From contig NZ_JBKKHQ010000013.1 of NCBI RefSeq assembly GCF_046614695.1, forward strand, positions 186,001-250,000: a DNA stretch of 64,000 nucleotides. The letters are read 5' to 3'. The notes beneath the pieces were generated by a model. That model did not search any database and was not told the DNA's origin. It saw only the letters and a list, made by a program, of their open reading frames with translations. The DNA comes from Pokkaliibacter sp046614695. Lineage in GTDB: Bacteria > Pseudomonadota > Gammaproteobacteria > Pseudomonadales > Balneatricaceae. A program made the translations under genes and the position numbers. Shown here piece after piece: positions 1-7,572 of the stretch (within the stretch, counting starts at the first letter, position 1; every line of letters begins with the position of its first letter).

Positions 1-1026
1 GGTCGCGCCCACACGTTCACGGCCGACCTGGGCTTCATCACGGCTTTCATTGGCCAGACTGGAAGTATCCGAGGCATTACGTGCCACCTCTTCCACCGTG
101 GCGCTCATCTGATTCACCGCGGTGGCGGCCTGATTCATTTCATCATGCTGCTGGAATACCACCTGCGAGTTCTCTTCCGAGGCCACCTGCAGCTGCTCAG
201 TCGCCGAGGCCATTTGCAGGCTGGCATCGTGAATATCCTTGATGACCGTGCGCAGCGAAGCCTGCATGGTGGCAATCGAGCCCAGCAGATGGCTGAGTTC
301 ATCCTTACCCTCAACGGTCAGGGTTTTGCTGAGATCACCTTCGGCAATGGCTCCGGCGGATGCCATCGCCGCCCGCAGGGGCTTAATGATGCCGCGACTG
401 ATGACCGTCGCCAGAATAATGCTCAACACCGCAGCCAACGCCGCGATAGCGACAATGCCCTTCCAGCTGACATCGTATTCATGCTCGGCTTGCTCGACGT
501 TGTGCAGTGCACCTTCTCGCTGAATCTCACGCAGCCTGGCCAATGCCACAGAAACCTTCTCTGCCTCGGCCGCAATGGTGTCAAAGTCTGTAGCACTCAG
601 ATGTTCGCCTTTGGCGAGCAGGGCTTCGAGTTCATGCTCATGCTCAAGATAGGTCTGCAGGCTGGAACTCAGCGCCTGATACGCCTGCTTTTCTGTGGGC
701 GTTTCGATCAGGTGCTGAACCGCCTCCATGTGGGATTCGACCTTGGCACTGTAAGTTTTAGTGAGGTCACGGGCCTCACGATAGGCCTCGGTGCCGGGTT
801 CGGTCATGGCCTCACGCAGGAAATAAATCCGCAGGTGCTGCAGGGCATCGTTGGTCTGGGCCAGTTCATAGAGCCCTTCCATCCAGTGCTTTTCCAGCTT
901 TTCTGCGCCGACCCGCAGCGTACGCGCTTCGTTAAGGGCAAAGACGGCCAGTAACACAATCAGCAGCGTGCAGAGGCCAAAGCCCAGCTGCATCCGTGCT
1001 CCAACACTGATTGAACGAAGAGACAT
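1..1026 (-). CDS. Methyl-accepting chemotaxis protein (3' end outside window)
   Basis: Membrane chemoreceptor that would signal to CheA/CheW. Translating the minus strand from the ATG at 1026 gives 342 residues open to the window edge. There is a first membrane segment at about residues 13-30, a helical periplasmic sensor region of four-helix-bundle type, a second membrane segment at about 186-205, and a HAMP region with the motif GDLSKTLTVEGKDELSHL. After this comes the start of the coiled-coil signalling domain, containing NQMSATVEEVARNASDTS. The start has AAGGAG just upstream. The conserved hairpin tip and any C-terminal tether for CheR/CheB lie beyond position 1. The ligand cannot be told from the sequence. 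Confidence 0.93.
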   Translation of the reverse strand, partial: MSLRSISVGARMQLGFGLCTLLIVLLAVFALNEARTLRVGAEKLEKHWMEGLYELAQTNDALQHLRIYFLREAMTEPGTEAYREARDLTKTYSAKVESHMEAVQHLIETPTEKQAYQALSSSLQTYLEHEHELEALLAKGEHLSATDFDTIAAEAEKVSVALARLREIQREGALHNVEQAEHEYDVSWKGIVAIAALAAVLSIILATVISRGIIKPLRAAMASAGAIAEGDLSKTLTVEGKDELSHLLGSIATMQASLRTVIKDIHDASLQMASATEQLQVASEENSQVVFQQHDEMNQAATAVNQMSATVEEVARNASDTSSLANESRDEAQVGRERVGAT

Positions 1027-1134
1027 TTCACCACTCCTTGCCGTGGACACAGGCGAATTTCTGAATACCCACAAAATAAGGAAGGAAAAGGAAGTTGAAC
1101 AGCGAATGGGCACGGAACGACAGGGCTGCGAGGG

Positions 1135-1160
1135 TTATTGGCAGAGTCCGCACACTTAAA
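1135..1160 (-). promoter_or_regulatory. FliA (sigma-28)-like promoter for the chemoreceptor
   Basis: Read on the minus strand, a TTTAAG element is followed, 12 bases on, by GCCAATAA, one base away from the sigma-28 -10 consensus GCCGATAA. It lies about 110 bases upstream of the chemoreceptor start. FliA control is usual for chemoreceptor genes. The spacing is slightly short, so this is a candidate only. Confidence 0.4.
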
Positions 1161-1172
1161 CCAGCGAACAAA

Positions 1173-1186
1173 TGTCATAAATGACA
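1173..1186. promoter_or_regulatory. Perfect 14-base palindrome, possible operator
   Basis: TGTCATAAATGACA is a perfect dyad upstream of the chemoreceptor's FliA-like promoter and downstream of the GGDEF-EAL stop codon. It is followed by GCTTTTTT on the plus strand, but no plus-strand gene ends here, so an operator is more natural than a terminator. I do not know the cognate regulator. Confidence 0.35.
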
Positions 1187-1273
1187 GCTTTTTTAACTAA
1201 AGTAGCACAGACAATACAGCGGCTTTTTTGAGCCCGGATTCGGCAATGGCGCTATTGGTTTAAGGTTTAAGGG

Positions 1274-3394
1274 TTAAGCGCCAAAACAACGCTGCTCAAA
1301 CGCATCGACCGGCAAAGGCGGGCTAAAGAGATAGCCCTGAAACTCTTCACAGTCCTGCTCTCGCAGCCAGTCGAGCTGGGCCTCAGTTTCAACGCCCTCC
1401 GCCACCACTTCCAGCCCAAGCAACCGGCACATGGACATAATGACGTTAACGATCGAGTCCTGGGATTCCAGCTGGGCGATAAAGGAACGGTCGATCTTCA
1501 GGCAATGCAGCGGATAGCGCTGCAGATAGGCAAGGTTGGAATAGCCGGTGCCAAAGTCATCAATGGCGATACGAAGGCCCATCGCGGCAAGTGCTTCCAT
1601 GGTTTTGATGACCTGGGCATCGTTGCCCATCAACAAGGACTCGGTGATTTCCAGCTCCAGATAACTGGCCGGTGCGCCGGTCTGCTCCAGCACCGTCTGG
1701 AACTGCTCGACCAGATCACCGTCCGTGAACTGGCGCGGTGACATGTTGATCGAGACTCGCAGCTTATGCCCTTGCCCTTGCCCGTGCCAATAGGCCACCT
1801 GACGCGCCGCTTCCTCCATGACCCAGAGACTGAGCTGACGAATCAGCCCGCACTGTTCACAGACCGGAATAAACTCGATGGGCGACACCATACCGCGCTC
1901 AGGATGACGCCAGCGAATCAGGGCTTCTGCACCGGTAATCTGCTGAGTCTGCACATTTACCCGAGGCTGGTAGAACAGCTCGAACTCGTTACGCTCCAGC
2001 GCCTTGCGAAGATCATGCTCCAGCGCTACCCGGCGCTGGGCTTCCTCCGCCAGACCCGGCGTATAGAACGACAGCACATTGCGGCCATTGTCCTTGCCAC
2101 GATAAAGCGCCAGATCCGCCTGCTGCATCAGGGCTTCAAAGCTGTCGCCAAAGTTCGGAAACAGGCTCACCCCAAGGGTCGCAGTAATCCGAAAATCCAT
2201 AAAAGCCAGCTGCACCGGTGTTTCCAGAGCCCTGGTCAAACGCTGGCTGAAATCCCGCGCAGCGCGCGCGGCATCTGAATCGACCAGAAGCAGCAAAAAC
2301 TCATCGCCGCCCAGACGCACCGCATGATCCCGCGGCCCCAGCAAAGCGCGCAACCGCAACGCCAGCGCTTTGAGCACCGTGTCGCCGGAATCATGACCGA
2401 GAGAATCGTTGATGTGTTTGAAGTTATCGAGATCCATGTACAGCAGCGCGGCCTGCTCGCCACTGGTGCGAACACTTTTGAGTAATCGCGCGAAATGGTT
2501 ATAGACGAACTGGCGGTTCGGCAACCCGGTGAGGTGATCGGTTTCTGCCTGCTGCTGCATTTGCAGCTGTGCCTGCTTCACCTCGGTCACATCCACTTCG
2601 CTGACCAGCCAGGCCTGTTCACCGGAATCCGGATCAGAGCAACGGCGCACTGTCATACGATGCCAACGCTTACCGCCCGGGCTGTGCACCTGCACAGTCT
2701 CTTCACAGCCAGCGGAACGTTCAAGAATGCGCGACACCTTGGCCAGCTCCATCTCGTTGATGAAGCGCTCGGCAAAGGTCGCTTTGGAAGAACTGACGCC
2801 CGCTCGCGCCGCCGGGTTGCGGTACAGCGGCTGGCCATCAATGGAATACAGGGTAATTTGCACGCTGGTGTGCAGCAGCGCATCCATGGCACGGCTGCCA
2901 TCGGAGCCTGCCTTGGAATAATCCACGGTTTCGCACAGCATCGCCATGCGGCCTTCCGGCAAGCGCACACCGCTGACCTTCATCTGAATACGGGTCGGAA
3001 TGTTATCCGGGTACAGCGTCCAGGTTTCGGTGAAGGCTTTTTCAGGATCAATTTCAAAATCGGTGATGAACTGATGCAGCCGTTGCGCCACGGCGGGTGA
3101 CATGTCCTTGCCCATATTGCGGCAGGTCAGCTCATCCAGATCCTTCGCCATCCACAGTTTCAGTGCCGCGGTATTGGCCCAGCGCACCCGCCCTTCCTGA
3201 AAGTCGAATACCCACACGGCCTGATGCATGTGCGTCAGCGCCGCCAGCCGCAGAGCCGCGTACTCGCGCTCAAGCCTGGGACTCAAGGACTGATGAAGGG
3301 GATGGCTGAACTCTGTCACACGATAAACCCGCTGGCAGCTGAACGATCCATCGGCACGCAAATTCCTGCATGCTGATGTGTGCAAATTATGCAC
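1274..3394 (-). CDS. PAS-GGDEF-EAL cyclic-di-GMP turnover protein
   Basis: Cytoplasmic enzyme expected to make and/or degrade cyclic di-GMP. The 706 residues hold two PAS-like segments (about 50-160 and 166-275), a GGDEF domain with GLPNR near 288 and an intact GGDEF motif near 362, and an EAL domain with EALIRWRHPE near 490, EITES, DDFGTGYSN and VAEGVET near 666. Both catalytic motifs look intact. The position of the inhibitory RxxD site reads GPRD, so the arginine is missing and product inhibition is probably lost. No membrane segment is seen. The start at 3394 is GTG; an in-frame GTG about 26 codons later (VTEFSHPL) is an alternative. It reads toward the chemoreceptor on the same strand. 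Confidence 0.92.
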   Translation of the reverse strand: MHNLHTSACRNLRADGSFSCQRVYRVTEFSHPLHQSLSPRLEREYAALRLAALTHMHQAVWVFDFQEGRVRWANTAALKLWMAKDLDELTCRNMGKDMSPAVAQRLHQFITDFEIDPEKAFTETWTLYPDNIPTRIQMKVSGVRLPEGRMAMLCETVDYSKAGSDGSRAMDALLHTSVQITLYSIDGQPLYRNPAARAGVSSSKATFAERFINEMELAKVSRILERSAGCEETVQVHSPGGKRWHRMTVRRCSDPDSGEQAWLVSEVDVTEVKQAQLQMQQQAETDHLTGLPNRQFVYNHFARLLKSVRTSGEQAALLYMDLDNFKHINDSLGHDSGDTVLKALALRLRALLGPRDHAVRLGGDEFLLLLVDSDAARAARDFSQRLTRALETPVQLAFMDFRITATLGVSLFPNFGDSFEALMQQADLALYRGKDNGRNVLSFYTPGLAEEAQRRVALEHDLRKALERNEFELFYQPRVNVQTQQITGAEALIRWRHPERGMVSPIEFIPVCEQCGLIRQLSLWVMEEAARQVAYWHGQGQGHKLRVSINMSPRQFTDGDLVEQFQTVLEQTGAPASYLELEITESLLMGNDAQVIKTMEALAAMGLRIAIDDFGTGYSNLAYLQRYPLHCLKIDRSFIAQLESQDSIVNVIMSMCRLLGLEVVAEGVETEAQLDWLREQDCEEFQGYLFSPPLPVDAFEQRCFGA

Positions 3395-3484
3395 ATTTCA
3401 CTATACCGACTCGCCTTCACATGCCAAATCAGAGGGCTGGAATCACGCGCCAATTCCGCCTCTTTTGGCGTCTGCGACCGTTGA

Positions 3485-4738
3485 TTAATCGCGCTTCGGT
3501 GAGTTCCACTCCAATGCCGCCGTACACAACACCGCCAGCGCCACAAACAGCGCCGTACCCAGCAGGCTGCCGCCAAGCCCTGCCTGCTGATACAACCAGC
3601 CAGAGAGCAAGGTGCCGACTAACCGCCCCGCGGCATTGGCCATGTAGTAGAAGCCAACATCCAGCGAGGCGCCCTCTTCCCGCGCACTGGCGACAATAAG
3701 GTAAGAATGCAGGGAGGAGTTCAGCGCAAAGAGCACACCGAACAGGCCAAGACCGGCCAACAGCCAGACCACCGGCAACCCATCTACCCAACCCATCGCC
3801 AGTGGCACCAGCGCCAGCACCGAACCCCAGAACAGCAAGGCGCCTTTGCCCGGCATGGCATTTTTGCCGGGCAATGCCCCTGCGGATTTCTGCCGCAGCA
3901 GCAGCGGCGTCAGTGACTGCACCACGCCATAGCCGATCACCCACAGGGCGAGGCTGCCACCCACGGCCTGCATCGACCAGCCTTGCTGTTCCGCAAGGTA
4001 AACCGGCAAGGCCACCACGAACCAGATATCCCGCGCACCAAAAAGAAAGAAGCGTGCTGCCGACAGTACGTTGACGGTACGGCTGGGTGAGAGCAGTTCA
4101 CGCAGGCGGTTCTTGTGTTTGGCTTTACCCAGCGAAGGTTGCAGCGCCAGCAGGCTAAAAAGCCAGACCAGCACCAGCGCGAGCGCCATCGCCGCCATCG
4201 CGCCCTGAAAACCGAGACTCGCCAGCAGCACGCCGCCAAGAAAGAAACCCACGCCTTTCAGTGCATTTTTGGAGCCGGTCAGCAGCGCCACGTAGCGGAA
4301 CAGGCGGCTGTTGGCCTCTTTCGGCACCAGTGCCTTGATGGAGGTTTTGGCGCTCATCTTATTGAGGTCTTTGGCGATCCCTGACAGCGCCTGCGCCACC
4401 ATCATCCAAACCACCGTCAGCATCGGGTTGGGCACCAGTAACATCGCCAGGGCGATGATCTGCATCCCAAGCCCCAGCTGCATGGTGCGGTTTAGCCCGA
4501 TGCGGGCGCCGAGAAAGCCGCCGACCAGATTGGTCACCACACCAAAGAACTCGTAGAACAGGAACAGACTGGCAATGGCCAGCGGGCGGTAACCGAGCTG
4601 GGCGAAGTGCAGCACCACCAGCATGCGCAGGGCGCCGTCCGTCAGGGTAAAGGCCCAGTAGTTGCCGGTGATCACCCCATACTGCGCAATCGGGCTAGTC
4701 AGGCCCAAACGCTCACGCAGGCGCAGAGCAAGGCTCAT
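3485..4738 (-). CDS. arsJ: ArsJ organoarsenical efflux transporter (MFS)
   Basis: Twelve-helix major facilitator that exports 1-arseno-3-phosphoglycerate, the unstable product made from arsenate by the partner GAPDH, giving arsenate resistance. The 417-residue protein begins SLALRLRERLGLTSPIAQYG and is hydrophobic throughout. The longer reading frame from 4795 would run inside the GAPDH gene. The ATG at 4738 overlaps the GAPDH stop as ATGA, which decides the start and implies translational coupling. Assignment as ArsJ rests on family resemblance and on the arsR-GAPDH-arsJ order, which is the known arrangement of this system. Confidence 0.9.
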   Translation of the reverse strand: MSLALRLRERLGLTSPIAQYGVITGNYWAFTLTDGALRMLVVLHFAQLGYRPLAIASLFLFYEFFGVVTNLVGGFLGARIGLNRTMQLGLGMQIIALAMLLVPNPMLTVVWMMVAQALSGIAKDLNKMSAKTSIKALVPKEANSRLFRYVALLTGSKNALKGVGFFLGGVLLASLGFQGAMAAMALALVLVWLFSLLALQPSLGKAKHKNRLRELLSPSRTVNVLSAARFFLFGARDIWFVVALPVYLAEQQGWSMQAVGGSLALWVIGYGVVQSLTPLLLRQKSAGALPGKNAMPGKGALLFWGSVLALVPLAMGWVDGLPVVWLLAGLGLFGVLFALNSSLHSYLIVASAREEGASLDVGFYYMANAAGRLVGTLLSGWLYQQAGLGGSLLGTALFVALAVLCTAALEWNSPKRD

Positions 4739-5757
4739 CGTTCCGCCGCGCCCACTTTGTGAGCCAGCTCCACCGTGCGGTTGGCGTAGCCCCATTCGTT
4801 GTCGTACCAGGCGTAGATTTTCAGCTGGGTATCGTTGACCACCAGGGTTGAAAGCGCATCAACAATGGTCGAGCGGGCATCGCCGCGATAATCCGTCGAC
4901 ACCAGCGGGCGCTCTTCATAGCCCAGAATGCCCTGCAGCTCGCCTTCACTGGCCGCCTTGAACAGCGCATTGACGGCCTCCGCCGTGGTCGGGGTGCTCA
5001 GCTCAAAGGTACAGTCGGTGATGGAGGCATTCGCCAGCGGCACCCGCACAGCGTGGCCATTAAGCTTCCCGCGCAGCTCCGGGAAGATTTCCGCGATAGC
5101 CGTCGCTGAGCCGGTGGTGGTCGGAATCAGGTTCATGCCGGAGGCACGGGCGCGGCGCAGATCCTTATGGGGCTGATCAAGAATGCTCTGGGTGTTGGTC
5201 AGATCATGAATAGTGGTGATGCTGCCGTGACGAATGCCCAGCTTCTCGTGAATCACCTTCACCACCGGCGCGATGCAGTTGGTGGTGCAGGAGGCGGCGG
5301 TGACGATGCGGTGGCTCGCAGCATTAAAGAGATGATCATTCACGCCCATCACCACGTTCAGCACGCCCGGCTCTTTCACCGGAGCACTGACCACCACGCG
5401 CTTCACGCCCTGATCAAGGTACGCCTGCAAAAGCTCGGTCTTGCGCATCTTGCCGCTGGACTCAATCACCACATCGCAGTTCGACCAGTCGGTATCGCCA
5501 ATGGCCTTGTTGGCGCTGACGCTTACACGCTGCTCGCCAATCAGAATGCTCTCGCCTTCGACGATGGCCTCGTGGTGCCAACGACCGTGGACAGAGTCAA
5601 AATTCAGCAGGTGCGCATGGGTTTCAGCGTCTCCTGCCGGATCGTTAATCTGCACAAACTCCAGCGACGGGTTATCAAAACCAGCGCGCAGTGCCAGACG
5701 GCCAATGCGGCCAATGCGGCCAAAACCGTTGATACCAATGCGAAGTGGACGATTCAT
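4735..5757 (-). CDS. ArsJ-associated glyceraldehyde-3-phosphate dehydrogenase
   Basis: Enzyme of the arsenate-detoxifying pair: it oxidises glyceraldehyde 3-phosphate using arsenate in place of phosphate, and ArsJ exports the product. The 340 residues show the Rossmann motif GINGFGRIG and the catalytic cysteine in SCTTNC near residue 157. The C-terminal part is typical, with WYDNEWGYANR. I start at ATG 5757, with GGAG seven bases upstream, not at the longer reading to 5790. The N-terminus contains a tandem 9-base duplication that turns GRIGR into GRIGRIGR directly after the dinucleotide-binding loop. It is coupled to arsJ by ATGA and lies 77 bases downstream of arsR. This is unlikely to be the glycolytic enzyme. 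Confidence 0.92.
   Translation of the reverse strand: MNRPLRIGINGFGRIGRIGRLALRAGFDNPSLEFVQINDPAGDAETHAHLLNFDSVHGRWHHEAIVEGESILIGEQRVSVSANKAIGDTDWSNCDVVIESSGKMRKTELLQAYLDQGVKRVVVSAPVKEPGVLNVVMGVNDHLFNAASHRIVTAASCTTNCIAPVVKVIHEKLGIRHGSITTIHDLTNTQSILDQPHKDLRRARASGMNLIPTTTGSATAIAEIFPELRGKLNGHAVRVPLANASITDCTFELSTPTTAEAVNALFKAASEGELQGILGYEERPLVSTDYRGDARSTIVDALSTLVVNDTQLKIYAWYDNEWGYANRTVELAHKVGAAER
5701..5718. repeat. Tandem 9-base duplication inside the GAPDH gene
   Basis: GCCAATGCG occurs twice back to back and is followed by GCC. On the coding strand it adds three residues (Arg-Ile-Gly) next to the nucleotide-binding glycine loop. It preserves the frame. Confidence 0.9.
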
Positions 5758-5834
5758 TCTAGTCTCCGAAACGTGTCGGTCAGTGGGCATCGCGATGCCG
5801 GTGAAGGTGTAATCGAGTCAAAAAAGCACAGGCG

Positions 5835-6176
5835 TTAGCAGCAACCGGGGCGATTGGGCATGGTCTCCAGCGCATCACGCTCAGGCGCCCGCCACTGGAT
5901 ATAACTGGCGCTAATGCCCGCCAGCAACGGCCCAAGCCACGCCGGTTTTTTCTCTGCCAGCCGGTAATAGACCCATTGCCCCTGACGGCGGTCCATCAGT
6001 AATCCGGCATTTCTGAGTACCGCCAGATGCCGGGAAATTTTCGGCTGACTCAGTGACAGCGCCGTGACCAGCTCGCACACGCACAGCTCCTGCTCTTCCT
6101 GAATCAGCAGCAGCATGCGCAGGCGGGTTTCATCTGCCAGCAGTTTAAAAATGGCATCGGGGGTCGGGGCTGTCAT
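5835..6176 (-). CDS. arsR: ArsR-family arsenic-responsive repressor
   Basis: Winged-helix repressor of the ars operon; binding of trivalent arsenic releases it from DNA. The 113-residue form from ATG 6176 has GAGGAG upstream and the usual ArsR N-terminus; the reading frame open to 6257 adds an atypical leader. The metal-site motif ELCVCEL (Cys32 and Cys34) is present, followed by the recognition helix region SLSQPKISRHLAVLRNAGLL and WVYYRL. The protein ends in Gly-Cys-Cys, which may add thiol ligands. It is the first gene of the arsR-GAPDH-arsJ operon. Confidence 0.93.
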   Translation of the reverse strand: MTAPTPDAIFKLLADETRLRMLLLIQEEQELCVCELVTALSLSQPKISRHLAVLRNAGLLMDRRQGQWVYYRLAEKKPAWLGPLLAGISASYIQWRAPERDALETMPNRPGCC

Positions 6177-6243
6177 CCATGCTCTCCTCAAACATAGCCT
6201 GCCGAAGTGTGGGTAGCGCAGCGCCACTTCACATACGTTAAAG

Positions 6244-6290
6244 CATATATATGACAAAACGGATATACGGACAAACAGATATAAAAATTA
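6244..6290 (-). promoter_or_regulatory. ars operon promoter/operator region
   Basis: AT-rich stretch just upstream of arsR. It contains the palindrome CATATATATG (6244-6253) and a CGTATATCCG element on the minus strand, followed by further TATA-rich sequence. ArsR sites are typically AT-rich dyads over the promoter. Exact -35 and -10 positions are not certain. Confidence 0.4.
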
Positions 6291-6464
6291 AATGCGTGCC
6301 CCTGCGGAATAACGCCAAAACACCAGATGGTAAAGGGCATGAACGATGCAGAAGGCGATAACCCGGAACGGAGCTAATAGCGCTGGGCTGGGCTAAATGA
6401 ACGCAGAGAAGGATGTGCCGGTGAGAACGACAACGCACAGTCACTAAAAAGACCGGCTTTTACC

Positions 6465-6501
6465 GTCCGCTGCAGCCTTATCGAAATGACTAGCAGCGGA
6501 C
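6465..6501 (-). terminator. Terminator-like stem-loop after the fructosamine-kinase-like gene
   Basis: A nine-base perfect stem (GTCCGCTGC with GCAGCGGAC) encloses a 19-base loop 8 bases after the stop codon. On the minus strand it is followed by a second small AAAAG/CTTTT element and a T-run. The long loop makes it an imperfect terminator candidate. Confidence 0.4.
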
Positions 6502-6508
6502 GACAGCC

Positions 6509-7258
6509 TTAAAGATGCTCCAGTTCGCTGAAGCCCTGCTCGCAACCTTCCTGATAACTGTTACCAAAGAGGTTGTAGTGGTTGAGGTAGTGATAGAGGT
6601 TATAGATGGGCCGCTTGCGACCGTAGGCCGGTGAGCGCGGCAACACCGCATCGTAGGCCTGATAGAACTCAGGCGTGAAGCCGCCAAACATTTCTGTCAT
6701 GGCAAGATCCACCTCGCGATCGCCGTAATACAGCGCCGGGTCAATCAGCCAGATCTTCTCATCCGTAAAGAGCACATTGCCCGACCAGAGATCGCCGTGA
6801 ACCAGACTTGGGCGCTGGCAGTAGGTATTCAAGAACTCGATCAGACGGGATTCCACCAGCGCCAGCCGCAGCAGTGAGGCCTGACGGTAGGTGTCATCCT
6901 CGATCAGGCTGATCTGTGGCCGCAGGCGTTTCTCGACAAAAAAACTGCCCCAGTCCTGACTCCAGCCGTTGGTCTGGGCACCGAGACCAATGTAGTTATC
7001 CTGATCAAAACCAAAGCGTTCGGCAGGAATGGCGTGCAGTTTCGCCAACCCGCGACCCAGCACAGCCATCTGCCCCGGCGCCGCAGAGCGTGAGGCAATG
7101 GACGCCAGCACCAGCTGGTTGCCGGAAACGCTGATCACTTCGGCGATGGATAGCTCAGTGATATTGGCCTCGGCCAATGCTTCTCGCAGCACCAGCAAGC
7201 CATGGGCTTCACACTCCAGCGCCTGTTGGTTGGAGTGGTATTTGGTAAAGGTCGGCAT
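6509..7258 (-). CDS. Fructosamine-kinase-family protein, short form
   Basis: Small-molecule kinase fold of the fructosamine/ketosamine-3-kinase family, thought to phosphorylate sugar-protein adducts so that they decompose. The 249-residue form begins MPTFTKYHSNQQALECEAHG. The catalytic loop PSLVHGDLWSGNVLF lies near residues 149-163, followed by the metal-binding IDPALYYGDREVDLAMTEMF. A perfect AGGAGG eight bases before ATG 7258 decides the start over the longer reading to 7327. The usual N-terminal glycine-rich loop of the longer family members is absent; the likely nucleotide-binding lysine is K6. A short branch of the family has this layout. The substrate is unknown. Confidence 0.85.
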   Translation of the reverse strand: MPTFTKYHSNQQALECEAHGLLVLREALAEANITELSIAEVISVSGNQLVLASIASRSAAPGQMAVLGRGLAKLHAIPAERFGFDQDNYIGLGAQTNGWSQDWGSFFVEKRLRPQISLIEDDTYRQASLLRLALVESRLIEFLNTYCQRPSLVHGDLWSGNVLFTDEKIWLIDPALYYGDREVDLAMTEMFGGFTPEFYQAYDAVLPRSPAYGRKRPIYNLYHYLNHYNLFGNSYQEGCEQGFSELEHL

Positions 7259-7327
7259 CCAATGTGCCTCCTGATGCATTCTGGTCATCATTTGATCAGT
7301 TCTACTCCCGGCCCCGCCAAGCCTCAA

Positions 7328-7523
7328 GCAGGAATTCGTTAGGAATCGCTACCGCACGGAAACACTCGTTAGGAAAAAGGCGCAGGAGCGCTGTTTGCCG
7401 CAACAATCTGCGAGACGGGGTGAGATGGGCGTTCCAAGCGAAGCGTTGAGAAGAGACGAAGCGCTGAGTTAGAGAAGAAGCGTTAAGAAGCGGCTTCAAA
7501 GCAGAAGCAAGAAAAGACGGCGC
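7328..7523. other. Intergenic stretch with repeated GAAGCG
   Basis: No gene is seen. The purine-rich part carries GAAGCG at 7440, 7458, 7477 and 7487, an irregular short repeat without obvious coding or folding role. Confidence 0.4.
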
Positions 7524-7546
7524 CCGGTGGCCAGATAAGCCACCGG
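7524..7546 (-). terminator. Terminator of the yjf-type operon
   Basis: An eight-base perfect stem (CCGGTGGC with GCCACCGG) with a seven-base loop lies 27 bases after the yjfC stop. On the minus strand it is followed by GCGCCGTCTTTTCTTG, so the T-run is slightly displaced. It fits as the 3' end of the operon. Confidence 0.55.
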
Positions 7547-7572
7547 AGCAGTTCCAGAGTCAGACGGTGGCC

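Noticed and set aside
145..954. Long plus-strand reading frame over the chemoreceptor
   Set aside because: It is antisense to a clear chemoreceptor and has no family resemblance or ribosome site.
4739..4795. Longer N-terminus for ArsJ
   Set aside because: It would lie within the GAPDH gene; the ATGA overlap and hydrophobic start support 4738.
4735..5757. Housekeeping glycolytic GAPDH
   Set aside because: Located in an ars operon and fused by ATGA overlap to arsJ.
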